Positions 15,977-24,936 of a DNA stretch of 64,000 bases are shown one piece after another. Below the pieces are notes generated by a model. The model was not told the origin of the DNA. It ran no database searches and saw only the letters and a program-made list of their open reading frames with translations. The translations under genes and the position numbers were made by a program. Origin of the DNA: Gammaproteobacteria bacterium (GTDB lineage Bacteria; Pseudomonadota; Gammaproteobacteria; Pseudomonadales; Pseudohongiellaceae); contig JAWKZW010000001.1 of the NCBI GenBank assembly GCA_041395725.1, positions 4,470,501 to 4,534,500 on the forward strand, read 5' to 3'. Numbering within the stretch: position 1 is the first letter of the stretch; every line of letters starts with the position of its first letter.

Positions 15977-16760
15977 CTCGAGCTAAACACCCTCCAATTT
16001 TCGCGGGGCAATTGAGAGCACACCTGTCGCGAACATTATCGTATTCAAGAAATGTTACTTGACCGTTGATACTGGCTTCCCGGGCATGGACAGCACAAGA
16101 AAAGCTATATCTTTCGTTAAAGATTCGCCGGGTTAACTCGGCAATATTCCTAATCTGTTGCTGCCGGCGAATTCTATTGGCTGCTTGTGTGTGCCAGGTA
16201 TGTCGTGCTATGAAATCAAGCGTTTGTCTGTAAAAGTCGTAGCACTGTACCTGATTTTCCTCACAGAGCCGGTCAAGACAGCAAAAAAAATCTTTCCGGC
16301 CAAGATTGCTCAGATCAGCATCCAACAAGTACCTTGATAGCGATGACGATGGAATTTGCTTTACACCATCTTCTGTATTTAAAAGTTTAGTATCCTTGAT
16401 TAATTGCGAGATTGTTTCAATATCCGAAGGCTTAAGGTCATGTTTGCGACTCTCTTTGCAGTACTCGGTGAAAAGCTTGACTCCTTGTAGCTCATGCTCG
16501 TCCCGCCCTATGACGAATCCGGTATCGTGCCACGCAGCAGCAATGACAATAAGCTTGAGGTCGTTTTCAGGCAGCTTGTCAGCTTTACCGAAACGCAATG
16601 ATTCGTTTATGACATCAAGCGTATGGCCCTCAGAGTGATAGCAGTACTCTGTGGACAACTTTGAGCGAAGCAGTCGTAGAGCGTCAACAACCGGACGTAG
16701 TTCAATTGCGTACGCAAAGGCATCTTCTAATTTCATGACGCTTAGATTTCGTGCATTCAT
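15900..16760 (-). CDS. HD-domain protein (predicted metal-dependent phosphohydrolase), C-terminus altered
   Basis: 286 residues, start ATG at 16758-16760 with AGGGG upstream. The HD signature is spread over YCYHSEGHTLDVI (His), AAAWHDTGF (His-Asp) and LLDADLSNLG (Asp), the arrangement of small predicted HD phosphohydrolases acting on nucleotides or related phosphoesters. The last part, rich in Cys (CALNCPAKIGGC), is less family-like, and the final 25 or so codons (ending LHTPPVVDSE) are read antisense through the IS3 remnant. The native end was probably lost and replaced. The gene is isolated between the two 87-bp repeats, suggesting acquired or rearranged DNA. Confidence 0.7.
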   Translation of the reverse strand: MNARNLSVMKLEDAFAYAIELRPVVDALRLLRSKLSTEYCYHSEGHTLDVINESLRFGKADKLPENDLKLIVIAAAWHDTGFVIGRDEHELQGVKLFTEYCKESRKHDLKPSDIETISQLIKDTKLLNTEDGVKQIPSSSLSRYLLDADLSNLGRKDFFCCLDRLCEENQVQCYDFYRQTLDFIARHTWHTQAANRIRRQQQIRNIAELTRRIFNERYSFSCAVHAREASINGQVTFLEYDNVRDRCALNCPAKIGGCLARVMSPWQTLQLFHNKSLHTPPVVDSE

Positions 16761-16992
16761 GCGTCAACCCCTGAATTTGTATCCCTCGCTCCAGCCTTCA
16801 GTCCTGCAATATTGGTTGCGTCGTAGCGATAAAGAATTGTCAATGGAATTACACTTGAATCCACTCTGACCTTACCAGGTGCCGCTTGGTACTTTGCCAA
16901 AGTACAGCTGTGCCCTGCATTGAGCCCGCCAGTACACTGGCCTGCGCGATGGCGGGAATCTGCTGTTTAAAATTTCGAAGCCAACATAGTGA

Positions 16993-17057
16993 CCAGGGAA
17001 CCTCTGATTAACTAGGGAAACGCCCTGCGATTTCTTAGTTAATCAGAGGTTCCCTGG
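16993..17057. repeat. 22-bp perfect inverted repeat (possible transposon ends or hairpin)
   Basis: 16993-17014 and 17036-17057 are 22/22 complementary with a 21-base spacer. Each arm contains AACCTCTGATTAACT. It could be two abutting terminal inverted repeats left after loss of an element, a miniature element, or a strong bidirectional hairpin. No T-tract follows. Confidence 0.7.
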
Positions 17058-17118
17058 AATTCAACAATTGCTGTCAATGGCTTGACCCGCAATTGCCATG
17101 CCTGTTTTCCATTAGATC

Positions 17119-17205
17119 GATTCTAGGAGGAAAATATGAGGTTAATAGAGAACCACGTCACAGTTTCTGGAATAATCGCTAAAGCCTCCTTAAACTGACG
17201 GGAAA
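17119..17205 (+). repeat. 87-bp direct repeat, copy B
   Basis: Partner of 15537-15623 in the same orientation (75/87 identical by hand). It ends about 50 bases before the stop codon of the quinoprotein dehydrogenase gene. The interval between copies holds the HD gene, the IS3 remnant and the 22-bp inverted repeat. Confidence 0.85.
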
Positions 17206-17257
17206 CCTACTGCCAGTCTCTGTAAATCACGGCCGACGGCGACAGGCTCGAACAAAC

Positions 17258-18922
17258 CTAACGCCGCAGGGCAAAAGTTGCCAGGGTATTGCCGGAAATA
17301 ATGGACACATACTGGGTACCGTCTACCATATAAGTGACAGGCGCCATCACGATCTGGCCACCCAGATTCTTGTACCACAACAGTTCACCGGTGCGGGCGT
17401 CGAGGATATGAAAGTACCCTTCCCTTCCGCCGGTGAAAAGCAGGTCAGACGCGGTCGTGAGCATGCCACTGTCACTGACATCGAACTGCTCAAATTCCCA
17501 GACCTCTTCTCCAGTTTGCGGGTCCATGGCTTTAAGGGAAGCGTGCCCCACTTCGTCGGTCCAGTTATTGATCGGGTTAGTTCGGCCTATGCCGATGGTT
17601 GGAGCACCCGGCACTGGGGCAAGCACCGAAAAGCCGCCTCCAAGGAAAGCTCTCCCTGGTTCGTATTCGGACTCTTCCGATCGGTAGATTGTGGCGTAGT
17701 CTTCCCATGCGCTGAAGTAAAACAGCCCGGTACGGGGGCTGAAGGACGGTGGGTACCAGTTGGTACCGCCCTGGTTCCCCGGATAGGTAGGCATACCGTC
17801 CGGCTGAGGCGTAGGAATAGGCCGGCCGTCTTCGTCCAGGCCGCTCGACCAATTGACTCGCACATAGGGTTTGCCAACGAGGAATTCACCGTCGGTGCGA
17901 TCCAGCACGTAAAAGTAACCATTGCGGTTGGCCCACATCATGACTTTGCGAGCCTGACCCTGCCACTCTATATCGGCCAGCACCGGTACCTGCACTGAGT
18001 CGTAATCGTAGGCGTCATTGGGGGTAAACTGAAAATACCACTTCAATTCACCGGTATCCGCGTCCAGCGCTATTACCGAATCGGAATACAGATTGTCACC
18101 GGGGCGCTGCTCGGCGTTCCAATCCGGCCCCGGATTGCCTACGCCCCAATAGGTAAGATTGAGTTCGGGATCGAAGGATCCGGTGATCCAGACAGGGGCT
18201 CCGCCATATTGCCAGTCGTCACCCTCCCAGGTGTCGTGCCCCGCTTCACCTGGTCCAGGGATGGTATATGTTTTCCAGGCCTGCTCGCCGGTGGCGGCAT
18301 CGAATGCGGCCACGTAACCACGGATGCCATATTCCCCCCCGCCAACACCCACAATGACTTTGTCTTTCAAGGCCAGGGGCGCCATGGTCACCGAGTAGGC
18401 CCGGCTGACGTCGCCAACCTCGGCATTCCATAGCAGCTGCCCATTGATGCGGTCCAGTGCAACCAGGCGCGCATCCAGGGTGCCCATAAATACGCGATCA
18501 CCGAGCACCGCAACTCCACGGTTGTTGGCACCGCAGCAGACCCGCGCGTTATCCGCCGGGGTATGGCGATATTTCCAGAACACCCGACCGGTGACGGCGT
18601 CCACTGCCATGACACTGTTAGGTCGCTCGGTCACATACATGATGCCGTCTACCACGATGGGGTTACTCTGCCAGGCTCCGAATACCTGATTGGGCAGCAT
18701 CCAGCGCAATTCCAGATCGTCAACATTGTCACGGGTGATCTGGTCCAGCTGGCTATGCCGCTGGCTCATGTAGCTACCGTTATAAGTCATCCAGTTCTGT
18801 GGCTCACTGGCAGCATTGAGAATCCGCTCATAGGGCACCTGGGCGAAAAGCCCCTGTGAGACGAGCACACCACAGCCCAAAAGCAAGCCCAGTAATGGCT
18901 TCATAAATTGATACTTTTTCAT
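17258..18922 (-). CDS. PQQ-dependent alcohol dehydrogenase, lanthanide-type signature
   Basis: A 554-residue periplasmic quinoprotein with a signal peptide (cleavage near LFAQ). It is an eight-bladed propeller with Trp-rich repeats, the adjacent cysteine pair Cys129-Cys130 (RVCCGANNRG) that contacts PQQ, and metal ligands Glu197 (GGGEYGIRG), Asn263 (GVGNPGPDWN) and catalytic Asp306 (NDAYDYDSV). Asp308, two residues after the catalytic Asp, is the extra ligand that distinguishes lanthanide-using XoxF/PedH enzymes from calcium-using MxaF/PedE. No cytochrome domain is fused. The cytochrome gene upstream overlaps it by one base (TAATG), so electrons probably pass to that dihaem protein. The alcohol substrate is unknown. 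Confidence 0.9.
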   Translation of the reverse strand: MKKYQFMKPLLGLLLGCGVLVSQGLFAQVPYERILNAASEPQNWMTYNGSYMSQRHSQLDQITRDNVDDLELRWMLPNQVFGAWQSNPIVVDGIMYVTERPNSVMAVDAVTGRVFWKYRHTPADNARVCCGANNRGVAVLGDRVFMGTLDARLVALDRINGQLLWNAEVGDVSRAYSVTMAPLALKDKVIVGVGGGEYGIRGYVAAFDAATGEQAWKTYTIPGPGEAGHDTWEGDDWQYGGAPVWITGSFDPELNLTYWGVGNPGPDWNAEQRPGDNLYSDSVIALDADTGELKWYFQFTPNDAYDYDSVQVPVLADIEWQGQARKVMMWANRNGYFYVLDRTDGEFLVGKPYVRVNWSSGLDEDGRPIPTPQPDGMPTYPGNQGGTNWYPPSFSPRTGLFYFSAWEDYATIYRSEESEYEPGRAFLGGGFSVLAPVPGAPTIGIGRTNPINNWTDEVGHASLKAMDPQTGEEVWEFEQFDVSDSGMLTTASDLLFTGGREGYFHILDARTGELLWYKNLGGQIVMAPVTYMVDGTQYVSIISGNTLATFALRR

Positions 18923-19701
18923 TACAGACCTCGCAGGGTTAACAGGTAGCCAATGAGGTCAGCCACCTCATCGCTGGAAAGCATCGTGGGTTCGTGAGTC
19001 GGAGTGTCGCTGATGTCATAGCGCACCAGATCAGCCTTGACCAGAGAGCGCAACCGCTCCTGAGAATCGATAAGTTGCACCGTATAGGTATCCTCGTTGA
19101 GGCGCCTGCCGGTGATGACTTCCTCGTCACGGGTTACGATACGCACCGAACGATTGATCGGCAGCAGCGCGCTGGCCGGTTCCAGCAGAGACCGCTGCAG
19201 GGCGGCCGGCGTGCGGAGCGCACCTATCTCACTGAGATCAGGTGCCGTGCGAGGACCGAGGCCATTGACCCGATGGCATTCAGCACACTGGCCCTTACCA
19301 GTAAAAAGGGCTCGCCCCCGGGCCGGATCACCAATGCGAACCGCCACACCCTCCGGATCAAAGCCAGCGCGAATATAGGCGATCACCCCGTCCAGCTCCG
19401 CCGTACTGAGATCAAAAGCCGGCATACGCCCTTCCGCAGCCCCCCGGGAGATCACCTGCCGGAGGTCGTCATCCGAGTTTGCCGTCCTGAATATACCCCG
19501 GCGCAGGTTGATTCCGTCGACTGTGTCTCCCTGCGGGCCGTGACACAGAGCGCACTGCTGAGTGTAAACCCGCGATCCAGCCTCAATTGCCGCCGAGGTG
19601 TACTGGTGATCCCCCGGTTCCTGGGCGCGCCCCGGCGCCGCAGTCGAGGCCGCGAACACCATCAGGGTGCCGCACAACAACTTGTTTAAAACAGTATTCA
19701 T
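18922..19701 (-). CDS. Dihaem c-type cytochrome, electron acceptor for the quinoprotein
   Basis: 259 residues with a signal peptide (to about GRAQ, residue 27) and two haem c sites: CALCH starting at Cys50 and CAECH starting at Cys139. Met ligands are likely in GRMPAF and PTMLSS. The region between and after the haems (RIVTRDEEVITGRRLNEDTYTVQLID) resembles the linker of cytochromes paired with PQQ dehydrogenases. First gene of a two-gene operon; its stop overlaps the dehydrogenase start. It should carry electrons from PQQ to the respiratory chain. Confidence 0.88.
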   Translation of the reverse strand: MNTVLNKLLCGTLMVFAASTAAPGRAQEPGDHQYTSAAIEAGSRVYTQQCALCHGPQGDTVDGINLRRGIFRTANSDDDLRQVISRGAAEGRMPAFDLSTAELDGVIAYIRAGFDPEGVAVRIGDPARGRALFTGKGQCAECHRVNGLGPRTAPDLSEIGALRTPAALQRSLLEPASALLPINRSVRIVTRDEEVITGRRLNEDTYTVQLIDSQERLRSLVKADLVRYDISDTPTHEPTMLSSDEVADLIGYLLTLRGL

Positions 19702-19786
19702 GATTCAATTGATCCGCAGTAGGTTGTATTTTCAAATGACTGACAGGCAGAATAATCGCTTCCGCACCTAAGGTCCATCTTCGCCG

Positions 19787-20863
19787 CTACCGAACCCGCT
19801 GCATCAGAATACCGCCAAGGACCAGGCAAATCATGATGGGAAACAGCACAGCCAGTACCGGGCTGAAGCCATACAGCAAGCTGACCGGCTCCATCAGGCG
19901 CTGGGCAATTGTGAACCCCAGACCGATTGCGATAGCCACGAAAATACGGAATCCCATGGTTGCCTCTCGCAGCGGGCCGAACACAAAGGAAATGGCAAGC
20001 AGCACCAGGCCACCTGTGGCTAAGGGTTGCAGCAGTTTCTTCCAGAACGCCAGGAAATAATTGCCGGCTTCCAACCCTTCCGCCTCGAAATAGCTGGCAA
20101 ATCGATAGAGCCCGGAAATCGACTGTCGCTGCGGCTCAACCAGCAGGACGCTCAGCAGCTCCGGCGACAGGTCTACTTTCCAGTCCATCTGCAGGTAGGA
20201 TCGGGTATTTATCTCAGCAGCTGCCAGCAGGGTTTCTACCACATCGAAAAGCTCCCAGTAGCCACCCTCTGCACTGCTGACATAGCGCCCATTGGCGGCG
20301 AAACTGCTGGAGACAAGACGGCGATCCTCGCCCAGGCGATAACGAGTGACCCCGATCAGCTCCTGGCCGCCCGGCAGGATGGCATTGATGTGAATGTACT
20401 CGTTACCAATACGCTGCCAGGTGCCGGACCGGGAACGTATGGCATTTTCGCCGCTCTTTTGTACCGCCCTGTCACTCTGTGCCTGCTGCTCAAGCCGTGG
20501 TGCAATAAATTCCCCCAGCACCAGACTGAAAAGCATCAGCACCAGGGTAGGCTTCATAGCCCACCACACTACCCGCCAGGTCCTGACACCGGCGGTCTGT
20601 ATGACGACCAGTTCGTTGTTGGAAGCCAGAAACCCTAACCCGATCAGAGCGCCCCCAAGTGCTGTAAAAGGTAGCAGCTCATAGATGGCGGTAGGTGTCG
20701 TGCGCAATACAAAATAAAGCGCATGCAGCGCGGTATAGTTTTCATCGGTCGCTCCCAGCTCGTCAGCCAGGGAAAAAACCAGGTCTACGCTGGTCGTCAG
20801 GGCCATAACCACCAGCATGGCGAGTACAACACTCTTTTGCACATAACGGTTCAGGCGGGTCAT
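19787..20863 (-). CDS. lptG: LPS export ABC transporter permease LptG
   Basis: 358 residues from the ATG at 20861-20863, which overlaps the lptF stop by four bases; a long upstream in-frame extension lies inside lptF and is discarded. Three N-terminal and three C-terminal membrane segments flank a periplasmic beta-jellyroll domain, the LptF/LptG architecture. The start RYVQKSVVLAMLVVMALTTSVD and the loop LASNNELVVIQTAGVRTWRVV are characteristic. With LptF and LptB2 it extracts lipopolysaccharide from the inner membrane and passes it to LptC/LptA. Confidence 0.95.
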   Translation of the reverse strand: MTRLNRYVQKSVVLAMLVVMALTTSVDLVFSLADELGATDENYTALHALYFVLRTTPTAIYELLPFTALGGALIGLGFLASNNELVVIQTAGVRTWRVVWWAMKPTLVLMLFSLVLGEFIAPRLEQQAQSDRAVQKSGENAIRSRSGTWQRIGNEYIHINAILPGGQELIGVTRYRLGEDRRLVSSSFAANGRYVSSAEGGYWELFDVVETLLAAAEINTRSYLQMDWKVDLSPELLSVLLVEPQRQSISGLYRFASYFEAEGLEAGNYFLAFWKKLLQPLATGGLVLLAISFVFGPLREATMGFRIFVAIAIGLGFTIAQRLMEPVSLLYGFSPVLAVLFPIMICLVLGGILMQRVR

Positions 20864-21963
20864 GACGTGCTTTTCCTGCGCCGGCCATATCCCGGAAAGT
20901 CCTGATAAACAATCGCTCCTATCAGCAGAAACAGTACATGCACCCACCACAACCCGACACTGCCGGACAATTCGCCGGAGGCAACCTGATCGCGACTGAC
21001 CTGCAAGAGAATATAGTAGACCGCATACAACAGAGCCGCTGGAACCAGCTTGCCAAAGCGGCCCTGACGAGGATTGACCCTGCTTAACGGGACGGCGATC
21101 AGCGTGACAATTGGAATTATCAGAATCGTCGAAAGTCGCCACTGCAACTCCGCCTGGAGGGCCGGGTCCGGGGAGCCGAACAGATCGCTGGTTCGCAGGG
21201 CTCTTTCCTCGTCAATTTCCTGAATACCGGCCTGCTCAGGCAGCAGAATTGCCTGAACATCAAACTGACCGACTGTGAACTCTGCCGAACCTGGCTCTCC
21301 CTGGTACTGAAAAACGCTTTCCAGTCGCAGAAAACGGGCGCCGGAATCGGGGTCCACCTCGGGCCGGGCCGATTCGGAGACCAGAATCCGGATCGCGGAG
21401 CCGCGGTCACTGCCAGCAGGATTGGAAATCACAATGACGTTTTCCAGCCGCCGGCCTGCCGGGCCTCTGGCGATCCGCTCGGCATAGGTAATGCGCTCGC
21501 CGTCATTGAATTCCTGAAATTGCCCGGCAGCGATAAGATCCACTTCGGTCAATTCGTCCTGCTGCTGCTTCAGCAGCTCGGTATGGCGAAACCCCCATGG
21601 CGCCAGTACCAGGCTTAGCAGAGACACCAGCCCTACCACCAGCAGGGCGCTGCCCAGGGTGTAACCCAGCAACCGCCTGCGGCTCAACCCGCTGGCTATC
21701 AATACCGTCATTTCATTCTCGGCATACATGCGCCCATAGGCGAGCAGGATCGCCAGGAACAGCGCGAGGGGGAGAATAACCAGCAGGAAATCGGGGAGGC
21801 GATAGAAAATCAGCAGCACCAGGACGTTGGACGACATCTCACCGGCCACGGCTTCCGACAGGTACTGAATAAAGCGATTGATCAGACCGACCACCAACAG
21901 AATGAGGGTGACGGCCGTCATAACCGTAAGGATTTGCCTGCTGAGGTAACGAAAAATTATCAC
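20860..21963 (-). CDS. lptF: LPS export ABC transporter permease LptF
   Basis: 367 residues, starting MIIFRYLSRQILTVMTAVTLILL. Membrane segments at both ends enclose a periplasmic domain; the coupling region AENEMTVLIASGLSRRRLLGY is the hallmark of LptF. It forms an operon with lptG through an ATGA overlap. The usual divergent partner pepA is present, but a thioesterase gene is interposed. Confidence 0.95.
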   Translation of the reverse strand: MIIFRYLSRQILTVMTAVTLILLVVGLINRFIQYLSEAVAGEMSSNVLVLLIFYRLPDFLLVILPLALFLAILLAYGRMYAENEMTVLIASGLSRRRLLGYTLGSALLVVGLVSLLSLVLAPWGFRHTELLKQQQDELTEVDLIAAGQFQEFNDGERITYAERIARGPAGRRLENVIVISNPAGSDRGSAIRILVSESARPEVDPDSGARFLRLESVFQYQGEPGSAEFTVGQFDVQAILLPEQAGIQEIDEERALRTSDLFGSPDPALQAELQWRLSTILIIPIVTLIAVPLSRVNPRQGRFGKLVPAALLYAVYYILLQVSRDQVASGELSGSVGLWWVHVLFLLIGAIVYQDFPGYGRRRKSTS

Positions 21964-22012
21964 GCGGTGTCTCGCGCCTGTCAGCGAAATTCGCTACCGG
22001 CTCGCGACCCGC

Positions 22013-22456
22013 TCAGGCGACCTGTGAAGCGGGGTTTTCCAGACGCGCCCGGAACGCGGCCGGTAATTCCGCCAGCTTGTGGTTGTCGAAATCAAAGAAC
22101 ACCACCCCTACATTGGCGATGCAGACGACGGTATCGAGTGCGCGGTTGGTCACCTGAAAGCCGATATCAAAACCGTATTTGTTGAATTTACTGACCCCTA
22201 CGTCGACGATCAGAACGTCGTTGGCAAAAGATTCAGAGCGGAAATCGATGGCCAGGTCTGTTACCACCATGCCAAGGCCGTAGATGTTGGATTCACTGAA
22301 ACCAAGGTCGGCGAGAAACTGCAGTCTGGCTTCGTGGATTACCCGAATCATGGCAACACTGTCCATATGGCGAGCGTAATTCAGGTCACTGATCCCGACC
22401 GTGCGCTCCATGCTGAAGAAAAATGTTTCCGGGGGACTTAACTTCACTCTTTGCAT
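22013..22456 (-). CDS. Acyl-CoA thioesterase (4HBT hotdog fold)
   Basis: 147 residues. The hotdog core includes VGISDLNYARHMDSVAMIRVIHEARLQFLADLGFSE, where the Asp/Asn-Tyr-x-x-His pattern matches the 4-hydroxybenzoyl-CoA thioesterase active-site helix, then TDLAIDFRSESFANDVLIVDVGVSKFNKYGFDIGFQV. Such enzymes hydrolyse acyl-CoA or acyl-ACP thioesters. The start ATG is at 22454-22456. It is 49 bases from the start of lptF on the same strand and could be cotranscribed with lptFG. The substrate is not predictable. Confidence 0.8.
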   Translation of the reverse strand: MQRVKLSPPETFFFSMERTVGISDLNYARHMDSVAMIRVIHEARLQFLADLGFSESNIYGLGMVVTDLAIDFRSESFANDVLIVDVGVSKFNKYGFDIGFQVTNRALDTVVCIANVGVVFFDFDNHKLAELPAAFRARLENPASQVA

Positions 22457-22877
22457 GATGACTCCATCGATCCTGTTACTGCTGGCGACTTTCGCGGTCC
22501 TGCTGCACTGTTTCAGAAATGCCGTAGCTTCAGAAATGTCGTATTCGGCCTGTCTGCATCAGGGTGCTTCAACCGGCCAGGCCTAGTGTTCAGACAACCG
22601 GATCCGGGAATGGTTCAAGCGGGCTGGCCGGCTTACTGGGCGAACACCGGGCCACACCTGAAAAAATCTAAGCGCGGATTCTACCAGCCCTCAATTGCAG
22701 ATTTCCAGCAAACTCGTCTCAAAACGCCACATCTGTTGCCTAACTTATTGAATTCATTTAAAATTACACGCTTGAAATTGAACAGAGTCCGACTTTAGCT
22801 GCATCCGGCAAGGGATCACGGCCGGATTCTGAAGAACGCCACCGTTTTCATTGACCCAAGAGGATCTCAAAGACTCT
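22457..22877. other. Divergent promoter region between thioesterase and pepA
   Basis: About 420 bases. No gene is recognised; short forward frames have no family resemblance. The AT-rich stretch near 22740-22775 is the likeliest place for the pepA promoter, but I cannot define -35/-10 boxes with confidence. Confidence 0.4.
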
Positions 22878-24368
22878 ATGAAGTACTCTCTCAGTTCTGC
22901 ACTACCCGCCAATATCATCACCGATTGCCTGGTCGTCACCGTGCTCGACAGATCCACCCTGACCGTGAGCGGTAAGCAACTGGATGCGGCCAGCAACAAG
23001 GTTCTCAGTAAAATCCTGCGCAGTGGTGACCTCGGTGAAGCACCGGCCAGCACTCTGTTGCTGCATGACATCAAGGGAATCAAAGCCAAGCGCGTGCTGC
23101 TCGTCAATGGCGGCAAGGCTGACAAACTGGACGGCAAAAGTTACCGCAAGCTTCTGCAGGGCGCCATGAAATCTCTGGCAGGACTGGGAATCAGCAGCGC
23201 ACATTTTCTGCTCACCGACACGGTGGTCAGGGACCGGGATGGCAACTGGGTAGTCAGCCAGACGGTGCAACAGATTGAGGACAGCCTGTACCGCTATGAC
23301 AGCACCAAGAGCAGCAAAGTCACCAAACCGGGTCTCAATCAGGTAGGTATTTCCCTGCCCGCCGACATCAGCCGCGCGGCGGCCAGGAACGCCATCAAAC
23401 TGGGCCGGTCTGTCAGCGCCGGGGTCAGCGTCGCGCGGGAACTGGGCAATCTGCCAGGCAATGTCTGCACGCCCACTTACCTGGCAGAAGAATGTAAAAA
23501 ACTGGCTACGCGCTACAAGAGCGTTAAAACCGATGTGCTGAGTGAGAAGCAGATGGCGCGCCTGGGCATGGGGTCACTCCTGTCAGTAAGCGCCGGCTCG
23601 GCCGAGGAAGCAAAACTGATCGTAGTCCAATATAAAGGCACCAGCAAAGCCAATAGCAAGCCCTATATCCTGGTTGGCAAGGGGATCACCTTTGATACCG
23701 GCGGCATCAGTATTAAACCCGGTGCAGCCATGGACGAGATGAAATTCGACATGTGTGGCGCCGCCAGCGTCGTGGGCACCCTGCACAGCGTCGCGCAATT
23801 ACAGCTGCCCATCAATGTGATAGGGATAATTCCCAGTGCGGAAAATATGCCTGGCGGCAAGGCTACCAAGCCCGGCGACGTGGTCACCAGCATGTCCGGG
23901 AAAACTATCGAGATCCTCAACACCGACGCCGAAGGCCGGCTTATCCTGTGTGACGCACTGACCTATGCCGAACGGTTCAAGCCCCGAACAGTGATCGACA
24001 TTGCCACCCTGACCGGTTCTGCGGTGGCCACCTTCGGCAACGTGGTCTCCGCCCTCCTGGCCAATGACCAGAATTTGGCCGACGAACTGCTGGAGTGCGG
24101 ACAACAGGCCCTGGACCCGGCCTGGCAATTACCATTGTGGGACGAATACCAGCCGTTGCTGGACAGTAATTTCGCCGACATCGCCAATATTGGCGGCCCC
24201 CGCGCCGGTTGTATTACGGCGGCCTGTTTTCTGTCCCGCTTCACCGAAAAGTTCAAGTGGGCGCACCTGGATATTGCCGGCAGCGCCTGGGACCAGGGCA
24301 AAGAAAAGGGTGCAACCGGCCGTCCCGTCAGCCTGCTGGTTGACTACCTCAGTCGACAAAAAGCCTGA
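22878..24368 (+). CDS. pepA: Leucyl aminopeptidase (M17 family)
   Basis: 496 residues from the ATG at 22878, which gives MKYSLSSALPANI; an upstream TTG at 22851 is possible. The C-terminal catalytic domain has the two-metal site residues in VGKGITFDTGGISIKP and KFDMCGAAS, and the family signature NTDAEGRL followed by ILCDALTYAERF. Length matches E. coli PepA (503). A cytosolic hexameric peptidase; some homologues also bind DNA. holC and valS follow in the usual order. Confidence 0.95.
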   Translation: MKYSLSSALPANIITDCLVVTVLDRSTLTVSGKQLDAASNKVLSKILRSGDLGEAPASTLLLHDIKGIKAKRVLLVNGGKADKLDGKSYRKLLQGAMKSLAGLGISSAHFLLTDTVVRDRDGNWVVSQTVQQIEDSLYRYDSTKSSKVTKPGLNQVGISLPADISRAAARNAIKLGRSVSAGVSVARELGNLPGNVCTPTYLAEECKKLATRYKSVKTDVLSEKQMARLGMGSLLSVSAGSAEEAKLIVVQYKGTSKANSKPYILVGKGITFDTGGISIKPGAAMDEMKFDMCGAASVVGTLHSVAQLQLPINVIGIIPSAENMPGGKATKPGDVVTSMSGKTIEILNTDAEGRLILCDALTYAERFKPRTVIDIATLTGSAVATFGNVVSALLANDQNLADELLECGQQALDPAWQLPLWDEYQPLLDSNFADIANIGGPRAGCITAACFLSRFTEKFKWAHLDIAGSAWDQGKEKGATGRPVSLLVDYLSRQKA

Positions 24369-24379
24369 CCGCAGTGGCC

Positions 24380-24817
24380 ATGCCAAAGGTCTGTTTCTAC
24401 CCGCTCAGGCAGGGCAGCACTCAGGAATCCCTGGTGTTCGCCTGCCGGCTGGTGGACAAGGCGACCCAACTGGGCCATCGGGTTCATCTGCTGGTGCGCG
24501 ACGAAAATCAGCTCAAGCTGCTGGACGACCTGCTGTGGCAATTCCGTGCCGACAGTTTTATTCCTCACCAGCGCCTTAGCGACGACCACAAGTCTTTGGA
24601 TACACGGGTTACGCTCGGGACTAAAAACTGCTTACCGAAAGAGCGGGATGTCCTGATCAACCTCACCGAAACGGTCTGGGATCAGCATGCGCAGTTTCCG
24701 GACATTCGGGAAGTGGTTCCGGCCAGTGAGGAGGACCGCACGCTGGGCAGGCAGCGATACCGGTTCTATCAGGACCAGGGCTACACGGTCGAAACCAAAA
24801 AGTTAACGGCAAACTGA
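24380..24817 (+). CDS. holC: DNA polymerase III subunit chi
   Basis: 145 residues from the ATG at 24380; a GTG two codons upstream is the alternative. The start MPKVCFYPLRQGSTQESLVFACRLV and the middle DDLLWQFRADSFIPHQ match HolC, as does the end region with RYRFYQDQGY. Chi links the clamp loader (through psi) to single-stranded-DNA-binding protein. It sits 11 bases after pepA and before valS, an order conserved in gammaproteobacteria. Confidence 0.9.
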   Translation: MPKVCFYPLRQGSTQESLVFACRLVDKATQLGHRVHLLVRDENQLKLLDDLLWQFRADSFIPHQRLSDDHKSLDTRVTLGTKNCLPKERDVLINLTETVWDQHAQFPDIREVVPASEEDRTLGRQRYRFYQDQGYTVETKKLTAN

Positions 24818-24936
24818 GCGGTATCATGCTGAAGACCCATGTCGCCAGGAACTCCCGCTGGTGACGCCCTGTCCACCACTTCCGGCGTGGTTGCGTTATA
24901 CTTGCGCCTTCTCGAATTGCAGTGCGAAACGATTCA

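Larger units (their letters stand above)
16761..17257. other. Intergenic scar region with inverted repeat and direct repeat
   Basis: About 500 bases without a gene. Contents: a small palindrome GTACTTTGCCAAAGTAC at 16889-16905, a 22-bp perfect inverted repeat at 16993-17057, and copy B of the 87-bp direct repeat at 17119-17205. Confidence 0.6.
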
